Of a stretch of 64,000 nucleotides of DNA, positions 34,227-41,822 are shown piece by piece. The stretch's first letter is position 1. Each line of letters opens with the position of its first letter. A program made the position numbers and the translations under genes. Where the stretch lies: the NCBI RefSeq assembly GCF_009601015.1, contig NZ_WITJ01000002.1:150022-214021 (forward strand). Direction: 5' to 3'. Under the pieces are notes generated by a model, which was not told the origin of the DNA, did no database searches, and saw only the letters and a list, made by a program, of their open reading frames with translations. Origin of the DNA: Lactococcus hircilactis (GTDB lineage Bacteria > Bacillota > Bacilli > Lactobacillales > Streptococcaceae).

Positions 34227-35594
34227 TTATTTTTTATGTTTGATTTGATACAAAATTAAGCTTGGTGCTGACAGCAAAACAAAGACGATGCCAACTAAAA
34301 TTGGATAAAACGCATCTGGTATTCCCTTTTGACCGCTTGCAGGGACGAAAGTGAGTAAAAATGCCGCCACACAAGCAATCATGCCCATGCAACAAAAGAA
34401 AATTAATCCAGGCGCATGATAGCCTACTTTCCCAATTTTTCCTTTGATACGCAAAACGATCGCAGAGATGAACATCAAAAGATACATGCACACATAAAGT
34501 GACACTGCCGTTCCAATAAAAAATGAAAAGACCATTGAAACACTGTCGTGTGGGAAAATCACGTAAAATCCAGCCAAAACGGTCACAATCACTCCCATGA
34601 TGATTAAAATTCCTTCTTGAGCTCCTTTGGCATTCGTTTTCTTAAAATAAGCAGGCAAAGTGTCATCTTGTGCGGCGTGAAGTAGTCCACGCGAAGGGCC
34701 TGAAATCCAGCTGATGATTGAAGCAATCGCACCGAATACAATCGCGAACGCCATTACATTTCCCATAAATCCAAGATGAAATGCAGCAAATAATTTTTCA
34801 AATGCAATGACTGTCCCGTTGGATAAATTGACGTTTTTAGGAAGCACCATCGCCAAAATCAATGTGGGAAGAACAAAAATAATCAACGCACTGATAAATG
34901 CAACAGCAACCACACGTGTATATTTTTTAGGGTGTTCCATTTGTTGAGCGTGAACTGCATTAACTTCCATTCCTGCAAAAGCAAGTACATTTTGCACCAC
35001 CAATGCGATCGCAGCAAAGTTCGTAAAATTCGGTAAAACAGAGCTATGTGTTAATGTCGGAGAGATCTTTTGACCCGTCACAAGCCACAATCCTCCCATG
35101 ATAAGCAGTAAAATCGTAGGAATGATCACGCCAACTAATCCAGAAAATGAGGCAACTTTTGCAAAAAGATTTCCTCCCTTGAGTGACAACCACACGGCCA
35201 ACCAAAAGACAACTACGATAACTGTTGCAATATAAAGTCCAGAATTGGGCAATTGATCTAGCCCAAAAATTGATGCGCCAGCAGCGGCTACAAAAGCAAG
35301 CTGAGCAGGATACCAGACGACATTGTGAATCCATTGCATCCAAACCGCTACAAGTCCCCAGCGCTCACCAAGTCCTTCTTTTGCCCACTCATAGATTCCA
35401 CCTTCATAAGTCGCTCCAAGTTCGGCTGCTACTAGAGCGGTGGGAATAAAAAACATAACAGCAGGGATCAAGTATAAAACAACTGATGACCAGCCCATAA
35501 TTGCCATTGCAGGCAAACCACGCAAGCCCGCAATCGTGATGATTGTCATAATAGACATTTGAAAAACAGTGATATAAGATTTTTTGGCATTCAC
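34227..35594 (-). CDS. APC-superfamily amino acid permease (glutamate/GABA-antiporter-like)
   Basis: Transporter of 455 residues with about twelve helices. The N-terminal IMTIITIAGLRGLPAMA contains the unwound-helix glycine motif of APC transporters, and the order FFIPTALVAAELGATYEGGIYEWAKEGLG followed by WMQWIHNVVWYPAQL is that of the GadC/YjeM glutamate:GABA antiporter subgroup. The start is a GTG at 35594. No decarboxylase or peptidase lies nearby, so the substrate cannot be inferred from context. It is monocistronic. Confidence 0.85.
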   Translation of the reverse strand: MNAKKSYITVFQMSIMTIITIAGLRGLPAMAIMGWSSVVLYLIPAVMFFIPTALVAAELGATYEGGIYEWAKEGLGERWGLVAVWMQWIHNVVWYPAQLAFVAAAGASIFGLDQLPNSGLYIATVIVVVFWLAVWLSLKGGNLFAKVASFSGLVGVIIPTILLLIMGGLWLVTGQKISPTLTHSSVLPNFTNFAAIALVVQNVLAFAGMEVNAVHAQQMEHPKKYTRVVAVAFISALIIFVLPTLILAMVLPKNVNLSNGTVIAFEKLFAAFHLGFMGNVMAFAIVFGAIASIISWISGPSRGLLHAAQDDTLPAYFKKTNAKGAQEGILIIMGVIVTVLAGFYVIFPHDSVSMVFSFFIGTAVSLYVCMYLLMFISAIVLRIKGKIGKVGYHAPGLIFFCCMGMIACVAAFLLTFVPASGQKGIPDAFYPILVGIVFVLLSAPSLILYQIKHKK

Positions 35595-35717
35595 AAAAAC
35601 TTTCTTCTTTCAATTATAGTTCGTCCTTATTTTAGCATAAATAGATCAGAAAATTAAAAATGAACTGATTATTTTGATAATTTTTTTAAAAAAAATCGGT
35701 CTATTCAGACGCCAAAA

Positions 35718-35779
35718 AAATGTTGTCAGTACTGACAATATCAAAAAAACCTCTGTCAGTGCGCACTGACAGAGGTTTT
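35718..35779 (-). terminator. Tandem terminators after the lmrCD-like operon, both with the palindrome
   Basis: Reading the minus strand: a CCTCTGTCAGTGCGCACTGACAGAGG-type stem (variant with an 18-base core at 35754) followed by seven T, then a second stem on the exact core (35723-35736) followed by seven T. Two terminators in a row end the repeat-extended operon. Confidence 0.85.
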
Positions 35780-35884
35780 TTACTCATTTTAAGTTCTCCT
35801 TTATTCAAAAACAAATTGGTTGTGATAAAGTTCCGCATAAAATCCGCCTTCGGCGACTAGTTCGTGCCTTTTGCTCTTGCTGCT

Positions 35885-35953
35885 TCAGCAGCTAAGCAAA
35901 CGGACAGCGTAGTGAGCAGGCGAACGAAGACCGACAAAGTCGGCGAACTTCAT
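35885..35953 (-). CDS. 22-residue peptide frame, repeat copy 1 (doubtful gene)
   Basis: Begins MKFADFVGLRS and ends LLSC. It is preceded by AAAGGAG with 8-base spacing, inherited from the repeat. Synonymous differences relative to the other copies are too few to test selection. It may be translated, but no function can be named. Confidence 0.3.
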   Translation of the reverse strand: MKFADFVGLRSPAHYAVRLLSC

Positions 35954-36050
35954 TTCAAGTTCTCCTTTATTCAAAAACAAATTGGTTGTGATAAAGTTCC
36001 GGATAAAATCCGCCTTCAGCAACTAGTTCGTGCCTCTTGCTCTTGCTGCT

Positions 36051-36119
36051 TCAGCAGCTAAGCAAACGGACAGCGTAGTGAGCAGGCGAGCGAAGACCGA
36101 CAAAGTCGGCGAACTTCAT
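36051..36119 (-). CDS. 22-residue peptide frame, repeat copy 2 (doubtful gene)
   Basis: Same peptide as copies 1 and 3, with the same ribosome site. See the tandem repeat entry. Confidence 0.3.
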   Translation of the reverse strand: MKFADFVGLRSPAHYAVRLLSC

Positions 36120-36216
36120 TTTAAGTTCTCCTTTATTCAAAAACAAATTGGTTATGATAAAGTTCCGCATAAAATCCGCCTTCAGCAACTAGTTCGTGCC
36201 TCTTGCTCTTGCTGCT

Positions 36217-36285
36217 TCAGCAGCTAAGCAAACGGACAGCGTAGTGAGCAGGCGAGCGAAGACCGACAAAGTCGGCGAACTTCAT
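36217..36285 (-). CDS. 22-residue peptide frame, repeat copy 3 (doubtful gene)
   Basis: Starts 13 bases after the lmrD-like stop with AAAGGAG in between, so ribosomes leaving lmrD could reinitiate here. Same peptide in all three copies; unknown function. Confidence 0.35.
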   Translation of the reverse strand: MKFADFVGLRSPAHYAVRLLSC

Positions 36286-36298
36286 TTTAAGTTCTCCT

Positions 36299-38428
36299 TT
36301 ATTCAAAAACAAATTGGTTATGATAAAGTTCCGCATAAAATCCGCCTTCGGCAACTAGTTCGTGGTGCGTTCCTTCTTCGATGACTTGACCATCTTTTAA
36401 GACAACAATTTTATCTGCATTGAGGATTGTTTTCAAGCGGTGAGCAATGACAAAGGAAGTGCGTCCAGCAATAGCTGCTTCCATCGCCCATTGGATTTGT
36501 TGTTCTGTGACAGTATCGACGTTGGATGTAGCTTCATCCAAAATCAAAAGATCTGGATTTGTCAAAATCGTCCGCGCGATAGAAATTTGTTGCTTTTGTC
36601 CGACAGAAAAGACGGATTCATCATCTGTGACGTGTGTCTCATAACCGTCAGGTAAGCTCTCAATAAACTCATGAATGTGCGTTGTTTTTGCAACCGTGAT
36701 AATTTCATCCATTGTCGCATCTGGCTTACCAAACTTGATATTATCAGCGATACTTCCATCAAAAAGCACAGATTCTTGAAGCACAATTCCAACTTTACTT
36801 CTTAGACTATCCAAATCAAATTCCCGAATGTCTGTGCCGTCAAATTTGACCGCTCCATTATTCACATCATAGAAACGATTCATCAAGTTCATGACCGTTG
36901 TTTTCCCTGATCCTGTCGGACCAACAAGAGCAACCATTTGTCCTTTTTTCACATCTATCGTGACATTTTTAAGAACTGGTTTTCCTGGAAGGTATTCAAA
37001 ATCAAGATTTTCAATTTTTACATCATTTTTGATTGCGTCAAAAATCACTCCATTTTCAGGACGCACTTCTTCTGGTTCATCAAACATAACATTCAGACGC
37101 GTTGCCCCTGTAATGGCAAGTTGGAGTTGTCCGAAGTTAGATGAAATTTGCATGATTGGATTATAATAGGTTTGAACGTATTGCACAAATGCAACTAAAA
37201 GACCAAGTCCAGTCGTAAGTGACATACTTGTATCACCAAGAACGTATGCGGTCCCACCAAAGATAACGATTGCGATGGACAACAGTTGAAAACCATTCAT
37301 GAGTGGGAAAATCATCCCAGACCACGCTTGCGCAGCAAATGTCCGCTTTTTAACTTTTTCATTGTGTGTCATGAATCCGTTAATCGAATCTTCTTGTAAG
37401 CCTTCTACAATGATTGCTTTTTGACCTGAAATTTTCTCATCCATATAAGCATTCAACTGTGAAACTTCTTCTTGTTGTGCATCCGTTGCTTTTTTTGATT
37501 GACGGATGATGATGATTGCAGCCAAGATTGCAACAGGTGAAGCCGCAACAGTCAGCCATGCAAAAGTGATGTCTTTGTGGAAGATTTGAATCAAAACCCC
37601 TACAAAAACTGCTGCATTTGAAACGACAGAAACAAGCGCTTGATTCAGTGTGTTTTGGATATTATCCAAGTCAGATGTGAAACGTGCTAAGATATCTCCG
37701 TCTTGATGGCGGTCAAAGTAAGAAATCGTGAGACGTTCCAATTTACCAAACAAACCTTTACGCATACGATTTGTTGAATGAGCAACGATACGGCTAAAGA
37801 GCAATGTGTAAATCAGCATCGATACACCCGTTGCAAGATAAACAAGGAGAAGTTGCCACATTCCCTTCATGAAAGTCGCTGTACTTGCAGCATGTGAATG
37901 GGCAACCATAAGCAATTGACTCAATGGATGACCACTTGCTTTCATACTTTCAACAATTGATGCAGGAACATTATTTGTCGTTAATTGGCTCCAATCAGAT
38001 GGCATCTTCGCCATTTGTTGTAAGCTATCAATCGTTGTTCCCTTAGGCAAATGTGCCACAACCTCGCTAGGAACATTACTTGAAGTCAAACTGTGCCAAT
38101 CGATGGAATGACCTGTTGCTGCGGAAAGTTGATGAGCAATTTGTTGAAGTGAGTCTTGCGCTTGTGAAGAATAAGCAGCGACTTTTTTCAAGCCCTCAAT
38201 CGCATCCCCCGCGTGTTGATGTGTGAAATAATCTTTCACATAAATCCCCAGATTTGTAATGGCATCTCCTAAAAGTGAAGGCGCTACGACTTGGAGATAA
38301 GTTGCTGCGATGATGAAAATCATAATCACAACGAATTGAAGTTTGTATTTTTTAAGATAAAGATAGAAAAATCGGATGGCAAGTGTGGTGTCAGACATTT
38401 TCTTTTGTGGTTTTTTAACGTTTTCCAT
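36299..38428 (-). CDS. lmrD: Heterodimeric multidrug ABC exporter subunit, LmrD-like
   Basis: Half-transporter of 709 residues: six helices plus ATPase. Walker [10 protein letters not shown]; Walker [13 protein letters not shown] with the catalytic Glu; but the signature is degenerate (FSVGQKQQ instead of LSGGQ). An extra-cytoplasmic insertion of about 130 residues lies between helices 1 and 2 and contains an imperfect duplication ([15 protein letters not shown] and [15 protein letters not shown]). LmrD of L. lactis is also enlarged at the N terminus, as I recall. With the LmrC-like partner this forms an asymmetric exporter with one working ATP site. The 3' end is copied in the tandem repeat downstream. 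Confidence 0.88.
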   Translation of the reverse strand: MENVKKPQKKMSDTTLAIRFFYLYLKKYKLQFVVIMIFIIAATYLQVVAPSLLGDAITNLGIYVKDYFTHQHAGDAIEGLKKVAAYSSQAQDSLQQIAHQLSAATGHSIDWHSLTSSNVPSEVVAHLPKGTTIDSLQQMAKMPSDWSQLTTNNVPASIVESMKASGHPLSQLLMVAHSHAASTATFMKGMWQLLLVYLATGVSMLIYTLLFSRIVAHSTNRMRKGLFGKLERLTISYFDRHQDGDILARFTSDLDNIQNTLNQALVSVVSNAAVFVGVLIQIFHKDITFAWLTVAASPVAILAAIIIIRQSKKATDAQQEEVSQLNAYMDEKISGQKAIIVEGLQEDSINGFMTHNEKVKKRTFAAQAWSGMIFPLMNGFQLLSIAIVIFGGTAYVLGDTSMSLTTGLGLLVAFVQYVQTYYNPIMQISSNFGQLQLAITGATRLNVMFDEPEEVRPENGVIFDAIKNDVKIENLDFEYLPGKPVLKNVTIDVKKGQMVALVGPTGSGKTTVMNLMNRFYDVNNGAVKFDGTDIREFDLDSLRSKVGIVLQESVLFDGSIADNIKFGKPDATMDEIITVAKTTHIHEFIESLPDGYETHVTDDESVFSVGQKQQISIARTILTNPDLLILDEATSNVDTVTEQQIQWAMEAAIAGRTSFVIAHRLKTILNADKIVVLKDGQVIEEGTHHELVAEGGFYAELYHNQFVFE

Positions 38429-38431
38429 GTC

Positions 38432-40171
38432 TTAATCCTCCTGTGCTTTCTGTGTTTCATAGATTTCTTGATAGATTTTATTGCTTGCGACAAGTTCATG
38501 GTGCGTGCCTTGTCCGACAAGTTTTCCTTGATCAAGGACGAGGATATTATCAGCGTGAACAACAGATGAAATTTTTTGTGCAATAATAATGGTTGTGGTG
38601 TCTTTAAGGTCTTTATTCAAAGCTTCTTGGACAAGTTTTTCAGATTTGGCATCAAGTGCTGAGGTTGAATCATCTAAAATCAAAACATTTGGGTTTTTGA
38701 CAACGCCACGTGTGATGGAAAGTCTTTGCTTTTGACCGCCGGAGAAATTATTTCCGCGTTCTTCCACTTCTGATTCATATTGTCCATCTTTAGTTGTGAT
38801 GAATTCTGCTGCTTGCGCAATTTGTGCTGCACGCGTCATTTCATCCTCAGTTGCATCTGCTTTTCCTTGCTTGATGTTACCTGCAATTGTTCCTGAAAAT
38901 AGAATGGCTTTTTGAAGAACGATGGAAATATTTGACTTCAAAGTACCGCGACTGACTGTTTTTAAGTCTTTTTCACCAACATAGACCGTTCCTTTTGTAG
39001 GATCAAATAAACGCGGAATGAGTTGAGCAAGTGTCGATTTCCCAGCACCCGTCGCACCAACAATCCCGACCATCTGTCCAGGCTGAATCTCAAAGCTAAT
39101 GTCTTTAAGTGTTGGTTCTTCATCATTTGGATAATTAAATGAAACATGATCAAATCTGACGGATCCTTTGAGACTCTCATCTTTAGCATTTTCATCGAAA
39201 GTCATGGCAGGTTTGGTGTTCAATACTTCGTTGATTCGACCAATCGAGACCATTCCACGTGAAGCAAACATGGAAATCATGCCGCCCATGATAATGGCAA
39301 ACATGATCATGCCCATATAGGTCATGAATGTCGCAATCCCACCAATGCTGTCTTGTGCAATGGTTTGAGAATTCGTGACGAATGTCGATACAAAATAGAT
39401 GGCAAGCCAAATCGCACCTTGAGCGATAATCGTAAAGAGTGGAATCATGGCTGAAAAGATTTTTCCAACGGCCCAGTTGTGATCGTAAAGTTCATCTGAG
39501 GTTTGATCAAATGCACCGATTTGATTTTTTTCTTGGACAAATGATTTAACCACGCGCGCACCACGCAAGTTTTGCTTGGCAATCGCATTGATCCGGTCTG
39601 TTAATTTTTGAAAGGCCATAAAGTGTGGCCCCATTTGACCCATCAGTACTGCTGTTACAGCAACAATCAAGACTATCAAAAGCACTGTAATCCACCATAA
39701 ACGTGGCATTGTTGTGATTGATAAAATTACTCCTCCGATAAGAAGGACCGGAATACGCAACAAGATTTGGAAAATCATCATCATCAAGTTTTGGACTTGC
39801 GTGACATCATTGGTCATTCTGACCACGAGATTTCCTGCATTGAACTGTTCGACATTTTCGTAAGAAAATGTATTGATTTTTTTGTAAGTTTGCTCTCGGA
39901 CATCAGCTCCGATTTCTTGAGCAATCCGTGCTGCTGAAAGTGTACTAAAAATAGCAAATAAAATCCCAATTGCAGCAACAATCAAAAGTTCAATACCATA
40001 ACCTTGAATTTTGTCTGACATTTGATGACGCGTATAGGTCGTTGATGACATCACCGTCATGATGTGTTTCATGATTTGTGGCTGATAGAGCTGTACGCCT
40101 GCATAAATGAAGGTTGAAAATACAGAGAATAGTGCAACCCATTTATGTTTCATAATAGATTTGAAAATCAT
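38432..40171 (-). CDS. lmrC: Heterodimeric multidrug ABC exporter subunit, LmrC-like
   Basis: Half-transporter of 579 residues. Walker A GATGAGKST, canonical signature FSGGQKQR, but Walker B is LILDDSTSALD with Asp in place of the catalytic Glu. That is the degenerate-site arrangement known for LmrC, complementary to the LmrD-like partner. It lies 3 bases upstream of the lmrD-like gene. Its promoter at 40243-40271 has an inverted-repeat operator upstream. The usual PadR-type regulator gene lmrR is not adjacent. Confidence 0.88.
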   Translation of the reverse strand: MIFKSIMKHKWVALFSVFSTFIYAGVQLYQPQIMKHIMTVMSSTTYTRHQMSDKIQGYGIELLIVAAIGILFAIFSTLSAARIAQEIGADVREQTYKKINTFSYENVEQFNAGNLVVRMTNDVTQVQNLMMMIFQILLRIPVLLIGGVILSITTMPRLWWITVLLIVLIVAVTAVLMGQMGPHFMAFQKLTDRINAIAKQNLRGARVVKSFVQEKNQIGAFDQTSDELYDHNWAVGKIFSAMIPLFTIIAQGAIWLAIYFVSTFVTNSQTIAQDSIGGIATFMTYMGMIMFAIIMGGMISMFASRGMVSIGRINEVLNTKPAMTFDENAKDESLKGSVRFDHVSFNYPNDEEPTLKDISFEIQPGQMVGIVGATGAGKSTLAQLIPRLFDPTKGTVYVGEKDLKTVSRGTLKSNISIVLQKAILFSGTIAGNIKQGKADATEDEMTRAAQIAQAAEFITTKDGQYESEVEERGNNFSGGQKQRLSITRGVVKNPNVLILDDSTSALDAKSEKLVQEALNKDLKDTTTIIIAQKISSVVHADNILVLDQGKLVGQGTHHELVASNKIYQEIYETQKAQED

Positions 40172-40242
40172 AAATTCCCTTTCTATAGGTAGAAGTTTTA
40201 AGATAAATACATGGTGTTTTTTATATTTCGTTAAAGCACATC

Positions 40243-40271
40243 ATTATACCATGATATCCTTTTTGGTACAA
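40243..40271 (-). promoter_or_regulatory. Promoter of the lmrCD-like operon
   Basis: On the minus strand TTGTAC, a 17-base spacer and TATAAT, about 70 bases before the ATG. Confidence 0.7.
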
Positions 40272-40289
40272 GCATTTAAAACGATTTAT

Positions 40290-40306
40290 CTAACTTTAAT
40301 AGTTAG
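40290..40306. promoter_or_regulatory. Inverted-repeat operator candidate upstream of lmrCD
   Basis: CTAACT-TTAAT-AGTTAG is a perfect 6-base inverted repeat just upstream of the -35, with further AGTTAG-like half sites at 40302-40329. It is a plausible repressor or activator site. The rest of 40330-40490 is AT-rich with nothing else recognised. Confidence 0.5.
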
Positions 40307-40493
40307 TTTAAAAATTCTAAAGCTAACTAATATAGTGTAATACTTTTATTCTGTTAAGTCAATGATTTAAGCTGGTTTTTATCAAAAAAGAGGATCACTT
40401 GTTCAGTTTTTTTTAATCCGAATGGGTGTACAAATAAATGTGCAAAAAAAAATATTTTTTTATTCACTTTTTCTCCCATTTGTGCGCATATCT

Positions 40494-40502
40494 TGTTATA
40501 AT
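40494..40502 (+). promoter_or_regulatory. Extended -10 of the CDF transporter gene
   Basis: TGTTATAAT; the -35 is weak. The ATG follows 32 bases later behind AAGGA. Confidence 0.55.
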
Positions 40503-40534
40503 AGTAGGACATGACTTAATAAGGACGGTGAACC

Positions 40535-41755
40535 ATGCAAAATACACGTTCCAATAATCTCAAACTGGCTGAAAAAGGCGTTTGGGTTTCTATTTTTGCT
40601 TATATTATTATATCGGTTGGGCAAATTACACTCGCACAACTGACCCACTCCGCTTCATTAAAAGCGAATGGGTTTAATAATTTAACAGATATTTTAGGAA
40701 ATATCGCCATTTTAATCGGGCTGCGCATTGCTCGAATTCCTGCGGATAATGATCATGTCTATGGGCATTGGAAAATTGAATCCATTGCAAGTCTTGTGTC
40801 AAGTTTCATTATGTTTTTTGTTGGGTTTGAAGTATTGCGTGAGACGGTATTAAATATAATTACAGAAAAAGAAGAAACGATTGATCCGATTGGTGCTTTA
40901 GTTGCAGTGATTTCGGCGCTTGTGATGCTGGCAGTATTTTTCTATACGAATCGTCTCGCAAAGGCCACACAATCACACGCGCTTTTAGCAGCAAGTAAAG
41001 ATAATCTCAGCGATGCTTTGACTTCTGTCGGAACAGCGGTCGCGATTTTAGCAGCGGTGATTCATTGGAGCTGGTTGGATAAAGCAATGGCACTTTTGAT
41101 TGCTGGATTTATTTTAAAAACGGCGTATGACATTTTCAAAGATTCTGTTTTTTCACTTTCAGATGGATTTGATGAAACATTGGTTGAGCAATACACTCAG
41201 GCGATTACACGTGCACCAAAAGTAAAACATGTGAAACTGGTCCGTGGACGGACTTATGGAAGTAATATTTTTCTTGATGTTGTGGTTGAAATGTCGCCAG
41301 ACCTTAGTGTTTTTGAGAGTCACGCTGCAACAGAGTACATTGAAAAACTGCTCATTGATCAATTTGATGTTTATGATGTGGATGTCCATGTTGAACCTGC
41401 TACTTTACCTGAAAACGAGCATTACGCGAGTCGTGCACTTGAATTACTCGCAAAAGAAGAAAAATTACTTAACGGGAGTGACTTAGCAGACTTACTGACA
41501 CCCAATTTTCAAGAAATTGCAGAAAATGGAGCGTTATTGACACGAGAGATGAAATTACAAGCGTCATCAAACCTGTCAGTACTGACAGAATCAAATTTTG
41601 CGATTCAGGCGTATCATGCGCAGCAGGTGAGTAAAAAAACTTTTATTTTGACCTATGACTATCTTGAGCAGCAAAAAAGAATCAGAGTCACCAGTATTTG
41701 GCGGAGAAATGATGAGTGGCTGTGCCTTTATCGCCAACTGACGCCACACCTTTGA
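40535..41755 (+). CDS. Cation diffusion facilitator (CDF) with extra C-terminal NTF2-like domain
   Basis: Proton-driven metal exporter (Zn2+, Mn2+ or Fe2+). Six helices in residues about 15-210 carry the two metal-site motifs NNLTDILGN (helix 2) and DNLSDALTSVG (helix 5); a metallochaperone-like cytoplasmic domain follows to about residue 295 (GSNIFLDVVVEM, VDVHVEP). Normal CDFs are about 300 residues; here roughly 110 more end in KKTFILTYDYLEQQKRIRVTSIWRRNDEWLCLYRQLTP, the pattern of a DUF4440/SnoaL (NTF2-like) domain. The start at 40535 has AAGGACGG upstream. An exact palindrome copy lies in frame at 41574 (LSVLTES). Confidence 0.88.
   Translation: MQNTRSNNLKLAEKGVWVSIFAYIIISVGQITLAQLTHSASLKANGFNNLTDILGNIAILIGLRIARIPADNDHVYGHWKIESIASLVSSFIMFFVGFEVLRETVLNIITEKEETIDPIGALVAVISALVMLAVFFYTNRLAKATQSHALLAASKDNLSDALTSVGTAVAILAAVIHWSWLDKAMALLIAGFILKTAYDIFKDSVFSLSDGFDETLVEQYTQAITRAPKVKHVKLVRGRTYGSNIFLDVVVEMSPDLSVFESHAATEYIEKLLIDQFDVYDVDVHVEPATLPENEHYASRALELLAKEEKLLNGSDLADLLTPNFQEIAENGALLTREMKLQASSNLSVLTESNFAIQAYHAQQVSKKTFILTYDYLEQQKRIRVTSIWRRNDEWLCLYRQLTPHL
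41574..41587. repeat. Dispersed palindrome (exact) inside the CDF gene
   Basis: Exact TGTCAGTACTGACA read as LSVLTE in the linker between the CDF part and the NTF2-like tail. Confidence 0.9.
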
Positions 41756-41776
41756 GTGTCACATCACAGACAAATT

Positions 41777-41808
41777 AAAAATCTGATGAATCAATTCATC
41801 AGATTTTT
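41777..41808. terminator. Bidirectional terminator between CDF and pepN
   Basis: AAAAATCTGATGAAT and its complement form a nearly loop-less 15-bp hairpin with T-runs both ways. Confidence 0.85.
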
Positions 41809-41822
41809 GTGTTCATGGTTGA

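Larger units (their letters stand above)
35791..36288. repeat. Three tandem 166-bp repeats derived from the lmrD 3' end
   Basis: The phrase AAGTTCTCCTTTATTCAAAA recurs at 35791, 35957, 36123 and 36289, an exact 166-base period. The fourth occurrence is the real end of the lmrD-like gene. Each unit contains about 65 bases of the lmrD 3' coding end with stop codon, then a ribosome site and a 22-codon frame containing a CCGAC/GTCGG hairpin. The copies differ by only a few bases, so the duplication is recent or kept alike by recombination. Confidence 0.97.

Noticed and set aside
35791..36288. CRISPR array
   Set aside because: The period is regular but units are 166 bases and almost identical along their full length, with no unique spacers and no cas genes nearby.
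35864..36384. Three plus-strand frames of 60-65 residues rich in Ala, Ser and Lys
   Set aside because: They are antisense to the tandem repeat, lack ribosome sites and exist only because the repeat unit stays open in that frame.
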